NCBI GenBank assembly: GCA_027943335.1
Contig: BSBK01009268.1
Location: 646,834-710,833 of the forward strand
DNA length: 64,000 bases
Source of the DNA: Chamaecyparis obtusa
Taxonomy: Eukaryota > Streptophyta > Pinopsida > Cupressales > Cupressaceae
Direction: 5' to 3'
Part shown: positions 55,317-64,000 of the stretch, piece by piece
Layout of the letters: every line of letters begins with the position of its first letter
How positions within the stretch are numbered: position 1 is the stretch's first letter
Translations under genes and position numbers: made by a program
The notes under the pieces: model-generated
The model's database searches: none
The model's input: the letters and a program-made list of their open reading frames with translations, nothing else
Told to the model about the DNA's origin: nothing

Positions 55317-57750
55317 AATTAGTATCAAAGCCCTCATTTTGTTAAAAGGCCTAACAACTTGGGAAGGATCCTTAAGGAAAATATGTAGTGTTTGATATAC
55401 AAGAGGAAAATTGATGAAGTTGAAATGGTTATCAAAGAGTTGAAAGGTCAATTAAAGAAATCAATAGCCAAATGACAAGAGTTTTCTAAACAATTGAATG
55501 AGAGTTAAAAGTACATTGATAAATTGTCTAAACAAAGTGGATCTAAGAAATATGAAGTGGTCATAAAATCCATGGCTATGGAGAATGAAAAATTGCACAA
55601 AGACAAGAAAAGTGTGAGACCTACCAGACAGTCATACTATTACTATTATGTTTTCCATGCTTTTAGTACTTATTTTACAGACATACTAGACTTTTGAGAC
55701 ACCTAAGTATTTGAGGATCTATTGAATCCTATATTATATGTTCGACATCTAATTATGTAATCAGGGTACACTCTAGATACTTCATGTTATGATTCATTTT
55801 CAGTTATGATTATGATGCATGTGATGTTATATGATGTTTTAAAACTATTACGATGAAAAGTTGGTTTAGGAAACCGAAGTTATGCTTAGTTAATTGATTC
55901 ACTGACATAGTTTTAAAACCATGCAGTATTAATGTATTATGTTTATATCATGTTGATTGGACCTATTGATGGGTGCAATGAGTGTGCAGGATAAGTTGAC
56001 CATGGATCTAAATGTGGGGATCCAGTATTGGAACTTATGTTTTATATCATGCAATTCCAAGGTCCTCTTTGTAAAAGAAACGTGGACCTCATTGTATAGT
56101 CTTTTATTCGTATATGTGGTTTGCATGAGTGTATCTAATTTAGCAAATGTCTATGTATAATAGCCATGTCTTTTGTTTTATTAAATGTGCCAAATTTGGC
56201 AAATTGTTCCTTAAGTGTTGGCATGGTTAAGTATTTTATTATTGTGTGGGTCAAGGGCTTGACTAGGGTGTAACCTTGGGGTAGGATCAACTAACCTTGA
56301 GTTGAGAAGTTTCTAGAAGTCAACCAAGACCAGAAATCCGTGCATAAACTTTGGGTGGAGTTTAGGAGGGTCTTTTGGGCTCCCATAGGCTAACTGGGGT
56401 CATTTGTAGCTACCCAGGTTGATACCTTAAGGGTTAGGGGTCATTTTCAACCCATTAAGAGCCTTAAAACTCATTAATGACCCCTCTAAAGTCATGGTTT
56501 TCATTTTGCACGAGATTGAAGAGTTGTGAGGTTTTGGTTAACCTCTCTCTTCTTCCCAAACTTGCATTCAACTCCATTTATGGTGAAGGAAGGCAAGTGG
56601 GAAGAAGGGAATAGAAGTTTCTTTCCCTCTTCTGATTGGCTCCTAGATTTTAGGAGGTTTGCCTATTTAGGAGAAACTTGGAGAAGGGATTAGTTGATCG
56701 CCCACTCTCTAGATTTGGAGACCACTTGTTGGAAAAAGCTTAGGAGAGAGGCTAGCTTTGGAAGGAGTTCAAGTTTTTTTCAGGATTTCAACCTTTGCTT
56801 GGATCAAGGTAGGCCTTGTGCTATTTTTGTTATTTCTTGCATATGTTTGAGCTTGGAGCTCCATTAATGGAGTCCATGACTTTTTGTGGTTCATGTTGTA
56901 AAATTTATGTTTTGTAAAAATGTTGTTTTTACTTTGTGATCTCGTTTTGGGATGGGTTTCTTGAAGTTTTACTCACCTTAGGGAAGGTGGAGTAACCTTG
57001 AAGGGGGTAGTAGGATGTAGACCTAGGATGTGTAGAGTCTCCTGTGTGTTGAAGGATAAAACATGGGGTTCCACGATACCCATGATGCCAAACATGGCCT
57101 ACGGGCACCTGGGGGGCATAAGGAGAGTTAGAACGTATCTCTTGGAGATGGTCTTCCCAAGTCCATGTGTGGCTTGGGATATTTGTATCTTGTTCTGGCT
57201 TCTCCACCTGGTAGTCCACCTCTACCCCATTTTCAGGAAGGTTTCTTGGAGGCCTTCCCCTTGCAAAACTCAGTTGGGAATATCACTTTATTGTTTTTGT
57301 GTCTTGCTTGTTTCCTTCATACTATGGTTGTCTGTTTGTACCCCGTTTCAAATTGGATCCCCTAGCTCGGGGGTGGCCTTGAAAAGGCCTAGGTTGGGAG
57401 GTGAGCTTCCGTGGTCAACCTCAAACTTACAGGTACCCAGCTGGATGCAAGGCTTGTAAAATTCGTGGACTTAGAGAAAACTTCAGTTTGAAAATTTATT
57501 GTAATGTTCATTGTACAATTTTAAATTTTGAAAGTATATTGGAATTTGAAATTTAGTAAATATCCTTTGTGTATTGAACAATGGATCTTGTATGTATTTA
57601 AAAAAAATAAAAAAATTTATTATGAAAAAAAGAAAATATTGTATTCTCCATTTAAAATTCATGTGTTAGAGAGGTTCAACTTTTTAGAAATAAATAAATG
57701 GGAAATTTTATGATATTTTGTGAAATAGAATTAAATGATTATTTTGACAT
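55317..57750. other. Unassigned region, possible retroelement leader and degenerate LTR
   Basis: The first 300 bases after the primer-site-like motif contain an AAATTGATGAAGTTGAAATGG... stretch resembling a decayed copia gag start. Beyond 55.65 kb I recognise nothing. The stretch 56.9-57.45 kb is relatively GC-rich and shows overlapping ORFs on both strands (plus 56998-57459, minus 56929-57219) with no recognisable domain. Confidence 0.4.
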
Positions 57751-57755
57751 AAGAT

Positions 57756-57876
<121 letters not shown>

Positions 57877-58639
57877 TAAGGTTTATATTTTCGTTAGTAT
57901 TGTAAAGGTTAGTAAACTATTAAATTGATGATTCATACGTTTTGCTTTGTATTTGTAAATTCAAAATTAATTAGTTGTGTTTAAGATTCTTGGGAGAAAT
58001 AAATTATTTCATACTTTAGATTTTTTTTGGAAATTATCAAAAAAATTAAAATGCCAAATTTGAAAATTCGTTTCCTACAAATCGTTAAGCCTTTATTTTG
58101 GAAGGCATTTATGTATTTAAATTTAAAAAAATATATGTCCTCATAGTTGCTGTTTTGATATTCAGGAAATTTCTTTTAACTAGTAAATTAAAAAAATAAA
58201 ATATAAATATTACTCGTCTTTAAGAGTTAAATACTGTTATGTTTTAAAATTTTAAATAAATTATGTCTAATAAATTGATTAGTTTAAAGCGCATAGTGCT
58301 TTAAAAAATATATATATATATTTTTAGTTCCTGCCAAAGGCAGGGTACTATTGCTTTCATTCAATTTACTTTTTCAATTAAATTGACCAATTAGATCACA
58401 GAATTTAAAAAAGTAAATGCAATTTCTAATATCTCTAACTTTTTTTCATTTTACATGATTTTATAAATCTCATTTTTCATTAATTCTATTGTACAATACT
58501 AATTTTTGTAAGGATAAAATTAATTTTCCTCAACAAAAAATACAAATATTTGTACAGCATAGGCTGTCATGCATTAATGATAACCTTATCTTTTATAGAC
58601 AACATTATAAATAATAATAAAAATATATAGATCTGTCTT

Positions 58640-58760
58640 GAGGTCCGTACCCATTTGCAACGTCCCTTTTTGAGCGTCATCCCTTGCTGAGCTTTAAAAC
58701 CACGTGTAAAGCTGCACCAATCACTGCATTTATTCAAACAAAAACCGTTCCCATTTTTCT
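58640..58760. promoter_or_regulatory. Promoter-like island in AT-rich DNA
   Basis: A compositionally distinct stretch holding a G-box CACGTG (58701-58706) and a CCAAT word (58717-58721) 11 bases later. It could be a relic promoter; no gene follows in either direction that I can recognise. The motif occurrences alone are weak evidence. Confidence 0.25.
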
Positions 58761-59824
58761 TCTGTAAAATGAAATCTTCCTTACCATTTTTCTCTAGTAT
58801 TTTTTAAAGTTTTTTTTTCTAGAATCTTTCTTCCTTTTTATATTTAATTTTTTTTTAAATTTAATTAATTTTAAGGTGCATTTGTTTCCTTTATTAATTT
58901 GACATTTTATATTTATACTTTTTTAAAACTTTGGAATTAAGGTCCACTTCTAATATAAAAAACTTTTTAAAAAAAATCATAGTATGGAGACATTACAAAC
59001 CACTCGTTTGTATATTTCTTATTGAATTTTACTTATATATAATTTTGTATATTACAACTTATTTTATTATTTAAATTAGTATAAGATAAATTAATAGTTT
59101 TATTTGAGAAAGATAAAATATTGAATTATTTTTAATCTAGTCATCAAACTAAATCTAAGAAATATTCTTTAAAGCTAATGAAATTTTAAAGTAATTTAAA
59201 TTTAAAATTAAATAATAAATTTTAATTTTCTTTTAAAAAATTTTGTATCTTTTATTAATTGTCTTAAAGATTATATTAATACAATAATAAATATAATAAA
59301 TTAATGATTAATTATATATATAATTTATTTTTAATAGTATTTATTAATAATATTTGATCATTTTTTCATTATGTTTGTTTTCTAAAATTTTGATGACTAA
59401 TTATGTGAAATCTTTATGCTACAAATCTTATACAACCCAATTTAAAAAACAAGTTAATTATAAATATTTATACCTCTAAGATATTTTATTTTATATTTTT
59501 TAAATTTCAATAATAAAATTATTTTGTAACATATAAAATTAATCATTTTAAGATATGTAATAAGTTTTCATAATATAATTATTTTTTAAATTATAGATTT
59601 CAATTTATATTTTTAATGATAGAAATGAATAATTTGCTATCATTTAATTTAAAAGTTTTATTAATTATTGAAATATTTCTTAAAATGACATAAAATTTTA
59701 ATACTTTACTTGTAGCTATAACACTATCTCTATATAATTACATATCATTCTATCTCTTTTAACTCTATCTGCATATCTCCTCTCATTTTTTATTTCAATT
59801 TTCATTTCTACTTTCATTCTTCTA

Positions 59825-59955
59825 TCAACTTTGACGCATTGCGTCTCTTGTTTAACGGGGCTTTGGGAGGGGCGGTGCAAGCTTTTCGTTGACTCACTCC
59901 CTTTCTTGGGCGCGCTCCAGCTCCTTACCCTTCGCAGCTCCCCGGAAATGAGGCA
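59825..59955. other. GC-rich island with perfect 13-bp palindrome
   Basis: GACGCATTGCGTC at 59833-59845 is a perfect palindrome with a single-base centre. It is followed by GGGAGGGGCGGTGCAAG and GGGCGCGCTCC. The island is about 130 bases within otherwise A/T sequence. No ORF or RNA structure is recognised. Confidence 0.5.
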
Positions 59956-60784
59956 AGGGATTTAGTTAAAAACAAGATTTATAAGTAGAATTTATATTTC
60001 GTTTTACTTAAATGTATATTTTTTTATAAAAAGTTAGAAGTTTAGTTTTATTTTCCATTTTTGTTTGTTAAATACTATTTGCAGAAAATGGTACGTATAT
60101 GTTCTTTTTAATCTCTTTGTTCTAGTTAAAAAGTATCGGTTAGTTTTAGTTTATAAATGATAGGATATTTATATTTTAAAAAGTTAGTTATTCCTTTCTT
60201 TTTTTTTTGGGTTTGCCGTTATAAATTAGTTTTTTTTTTAAAAAGAAAAGAAATGGGTAAAAATCTTATAGATTTAGAAATTTTAAATTTCAAATGCTAA
60301 GTAAATAGAATTTTCGCTAATTAGTTTTGGATTTAGTTAGTTTTTATTTATATTTTGCTAGCCGTTATTTATTAAGTTGATTTTAGTTTTTAGATTTAGT
60401 ATTAATTGTTATTTTTATTATATTTTTTCTTTTCAAAATAAATATGGTGATTATTTTGTTTATGAAGTTGATAAATTTATAATTTAGAACGGTTAATCTA
60501 AAAAAAGTATTTTGAAGTTTTATTATTTTAAAGTTTAAATATTTATTAATTTAGTTTATTGTTTAAACTAAATTAGATTTTACTTATCTAAAATTTGGAT
60601 TTTTCAATTAGATATAAATGTTAGAATAGATATGTTTCAATTATAGTATATTGCACTAATTTAATTTTGTTAAAATTAAATTATATAAGTTAATCTATTT
60701 AAATATTAGATTCAATACACTAATTATTTTTATTAATTAAGTCGATAATCTTTAGGTGTAGATTTTTTTTGAAGGCCAACTATC

Positions 60785-61200
60785 GTGTACAGTTGACTTT
60801 TAGTCAACATTAGTCCAAACCTTGGACTTAACCTTGGTTTGCATCCACAAACCCTCCTTGACGTATTTTAACCCTTGTAGAACCTTGTCGGGACATGTTT
60901 GGGCATAGTTGACTTTTTGGTCAACTCTCGGTCAAACCTTGGTCAAATGCCTCGGTATGCATGCCCAAGTATTTCAAGTTGCATTATTGTACCCTTTTAG
61001 CTTAGTTGTGCATATTTGAGTGATGGTTGACTTTTGGTCACTTTGATTGACTTTTAGTCAACTGTCCCTATTTGCATGCCGATCAAAGCTAGTAGTCTAG
61101 GGAACCCCGTAGCTTTGTTTAGAGCTATTTGTTAAGGTTTGACTTTTGGTCAACTTGGTCAAACATGGTAAACCTAGTATAGTTTGACCTTTGGGGTGTT
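60785..61200. repeat. Cluster of TTGAC/GTCAA inverted motifs
   Basis: Repeated units of the form GTTGACTTTTGGTCAAC, with several more isolated GGTCAA words, spaced 30-100 bases. Each unit is an inverted repeat around a T-run. TTGAC is the core of the WRKY-factor W-box, but the regular form also looks like a decayed tandem repeat. Confidence 0.7.
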
Positions 61201-61372
61201 TTTAGACACTTCAATATTTTCAGTTGCCTATTTTCTCTCTGCACTATTTAGCGTGCACATAAGGTCTTGTGCTAGTAGGTGAATTCTACTTAGTTGCATT
61301 GGAGTGATTGTTTGTAGTTGTTTAGTTGGCTTTAGAAAAATTTTGTAGTTGTGTTTTTCTCAACTTTTTGGC

Positions 61373-61663
61373 ATGACAAAAAGCCTAAACAGAGAGATTG
61401 AAGCCCAATCAATCACAATGTGTCAAGAGTTGGAAGTGAGGATATCTCTAGAGACTGCAAGAAAAATTGCAGAAGACTCCCTAAAGTCCAAGGATGAAGC
61501 ACTAAAAGCTATAGAGGATGAAATCTTCAAGAAAATAAAAGTTGGCATATTGCATGAACATCTACATGACACAAATGATGAAAATGAAAAATCACTAAGG
61601 CAGAATGAGAATGTAAGAAATGAGATTGATCAGATAAAAGGGATAATTGAAAACTACCAATGA
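61373..61663 (+). CDS. Hypothetical coiled-coil ORF
   Basis: 96 residues from ATG at 61373 (MTKSLNREIEAQSITMCQEL). The frame is open further upstream but has no earlier ATG nearby. The sequence is rich in Glu, Lys and Ile with heptad-like spacing throughout (for example KKIKVGILHEHLHDTNDENE), so a coiled coil is likely. The reading resumes after the stop with related charged sequence to about 61.86 kb. It could be a broken gag-like or kinesin-like fragment. I do not recognise the family. Confidence 0.3.
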   Translation: MTKSLNREIEAQSITMCQELEVRISLETARKIAEDSLKSKDEALKAIEDEIFKKIKVGILHEHLHDTNDENEKSLRQNENVRNEIDQIKGIIENYQ

Positions 61664-62808
61664 TTTGCTAAGATATTAAATGAAAGTACTACAAAAATTG
61701 ATGAGAAACTCATAAATCAAAGAAGAAGCAAAGAGACAATAAGCCTAGGATATACCGATTATAATGCATTTGAAGTTGGTGAATATTTTGGAACAAAGAG
61801 ATTAAGAAAGAAGGAAAAGTCTCCAATGAAGCGAAAAAAAAATAAAAAATGGTGAGAAAGCTTACAAGCTTGTGGGTAAAAGCATAATAAGTTGTCACCC
61901 TTTTACAAAGGAAAAGGATTACAACACCAAAACTAAAAAACTTCAATGGCATAAAGTCACATTTCTATTTAAAATTTGAAGATAATGTAAACTGATGAAA
62001 TGTGTGAAATAGAATGAATTCTATACCTATAATTTTTAAAAATTAATTTATTTTTTTAATTTTTAGGTCTATGTTTCTTTTCCTAAAAAATACTACAAAT
62101 CGGGGGTTAACTTCCTATCAAATCATTATTAAGTAAAACATTGCTTTTCCTCCAATTTTTAGAATATGTTTTAGATGACATGTATATCTAGTGTAGGAAA
62201 AAAGAAAGAAGTGGTTTTTCTTTATAGTTTTCCCATTATAACTATTCAAAGTCGATCTTACCTGAACTCAATAGTTTTTGTCTCTCGCCACTTTTCCCCT
62301 ATAAAAAACTATACCAAAAATCAATAATTATAGATACTTGAAGAGGACTCTCTCTAGTGCCGTATATGATTTTGATTTTTTCTTGAATTGAATTAGCATT
62401 TTTTGTATATTTTCTGAATTAATGACTTCACAAAATTTAAAATACCTACATGTAGTTTTCAGTAAATTTGTTTAACATTTCGTAATTGAAACAATATAAA
62501 GTTTAAATGTCTAGAATTCTAGTTACAAGATCTAGCAAAGGGTACTTTTAATTTTTGATATTTTCTATTTTTAGAAGAGAAAGGAACACCAGAAGTACAA
62601 AATTTGCATTTTTTGTGTTTTTGATGGTTTGGTTGCCAACATGGCATGCCACCTAGGATGACTCAGTCGAGGGCCTAACTTGATAGAGCAAGACTCAGCT
62701 GATTCCTACAAACGACGAGTACCCTTAGGGGTCGGCCCCTTCGTAAGCAGTTGTGTGGGTGACCCACTATTTCAATAGAAGGGTATATATATATAACTTC
62801 TATATATA

Positions 62809-62890
<82 letters not shown>

Positions 62891-64000
62891 GTGTGTGTCA
62901 ATTTAAATTGTAGGTCAATTTAAGTCTGCAAAAGCCTTTAATTGGTTAGCCATGCAACATGCTAGACACAATGTTAATTTTCTTGGGAACTTCTTTGAAA
63001 GTGGACATGGAAAAGGAGAGCATGATGGAGGAAGAGCATGTGTGAAGCATGCAATCTAACAACATGAACTTCAAAGTACATACATTTGATATTCAACTTG
63101 TTTACTTGAGCTTGTATAACTTTACATTACATGTACATGTTCTTGTTGATCCCTAAGTTTTGTTATCTATTATTGTCTAGCACTTAGTCATTTTCTAGGA
63201 AAATCATTGTGACCAAGCCATCTTGTAAAGGCCAAGTTATCCTTAGACTTGTATTTTGTATTAGTTACCAAGCAATAGTTACTACCGAGCAAGTCAAAGG
63301 TCATCGAGTACTTCAGAGTCACTGAACAATTTATGTCGAGTTGTATAGAAGAGTTACTAACCGTGCACAAAGTATATGAAGAACACTAAATGCTAATCAT
63401 CAAAGACTTCATATGCCAAGAAAGAAAATTTTGACATATGTATTGTTTATAGCACAAACACCAAGATAAACCATTTTGGTCAACTTCTATGTAGGATTTA
63501 ATGTTTGTTGAGGGAATCAAGGAGTTGATTATGCCTTGTATTTATAATCATTAATCCCTATGTAATCCATGTAACCTATCAGAAAAAGGGAATGCTTTCA
63601 GAGACATAAGTAGAGAATCTAGATCATTGATCTGATCTAGGAGGTAGATTAGATGTTTATATAAGATGAGATCTTAACCCTTAAATAATATATGCATGGA
63701 TGTAACAAGGAAGATCTCATGTACGTAGAATAGAGAAGTGTTTTGATTATCAGATGTAGAGATCAATCAGAGTGAATGAGAAAAGCATTGAAGTACAAAA
63801 TAAAGATACTATTAATTTTGATATCAAATAAGTATTGAAAGAGGAGATATGTTATCAGCATTTTTAGTGCAAAGTGAAGGATCATGTACTGATACATTTT
63901 AATAGGTGAATTAGGGTAAATCTATTAATTAGAGTAGTCCTAACAGGCTTTCATAAAATCTCTTAGTTGAGTGCTTAATTAGCTATAAGTTTCAAATCCT
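61664..64000. other. Unassigned region to window end
   Basis: No gene recognised. It contains the long AT microsatellite at 62784-62889. A stretch at about 62635-62760 reads GGTTGCCAACATGGCATGCC and GGGGTCGGCCCC (a perfect 12-bp palindrome), unlike its AT-rich surroundings. Confidence 0.4.
62784..62889. repeat. (TA)n microsatellite with short interruptions
   Basis: About 100 bases of TA, interrupted near 62797 and 62815 and followed by a CTGTGTGTGTC tail. It is similar in size to the tract at 57.8 kb. Confidence 0.93.

Noticed and set aside
56929..57459. Overlapping ORFs on both strands (up to 153 residues) in a GC-richer stretch
   Set aside because: No domain is recognisable, both strands are open over the same bases, and there is no start context or neighbour support. 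Kept only as part of an unassigned region.

Overview
The window is repeat-dominated nuclear DNA of a large-genome land plant. Plant-type Ty3/gypsy and Ty1/copia retrotransposons, a CACTA transposon, a PIN auxin-efflux exon and a TSO1/TCX-type CXC gene fragment all point to a seed plant. The density of old, stop-riddled and deeply nested LTR elements would suit a gymnosperm, but that last step is inference. I see no intact single-copy host gene, no tRNA or rRNA gene, no CRISPR and no bacterial-type operon.

Layout. (1) 1-6.5 kb: the 5' part of a decayed Ty3/gypsy element on the minus strand (protease, gag, leader, primer-binding site, 5' LTR); its reverse transcriptase would lie off the left edge. 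(2) 6.5-8.9 kb: unassigned DNA. (3) 8.913-47.061 kb: a nest of insertions whose boundaries can be read to the base. The outer layer is a tandem chromovirus on the minus strand with three LTRs and two internal regions (LTR-A-LTR-B-LTR). A Ty1/copia element (11881-38201, duplicated target agcct) sits in the reverse transcriptase of copy A. A solo LTR (17776 to 36267, duplicated target aatat) sits in the copia gag. A 17.6-kb CACTA element (17879-35456, duplicated target aca) sits in that solo LTR. Three further solo LTRs (18934-19776, 22445-24468, 26913-28631) sit inside the CACTA element. Removing each insert restores the interrupted sequence or reading frame.

(4) The CACTA element has no visible transposase. 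It holds about thirty copies of a fold-back repeat (called the S-repeat here) and captured host gene pieces. One is a single PIN exon with intact splice sites (plus strand, 32046-32131). Another is six exons of a CXC-domain TSO1/TCX gene (minus strand, 32384-34453) carrying in-frame stops and a lost zinc-binding cysteine. Both pieces abut S-repeat ends. This Pack-CACTA-like cargo region is the most interesting part of the window.

(5) 47-55.6 kb: a decayed minus-strand copia element split by a plus-strand copia relic that retains its polypurine tract and 1.5-kb LTR, followed by another LTR-like stretch. (6) 55.6-64 kb: very AT-rich DNA with two long (AT)n tracts, two small GC-richer islands, a cluster of TTGAC/GTCAA inverted motifs and one short coiled-coil ORF of unknown function.
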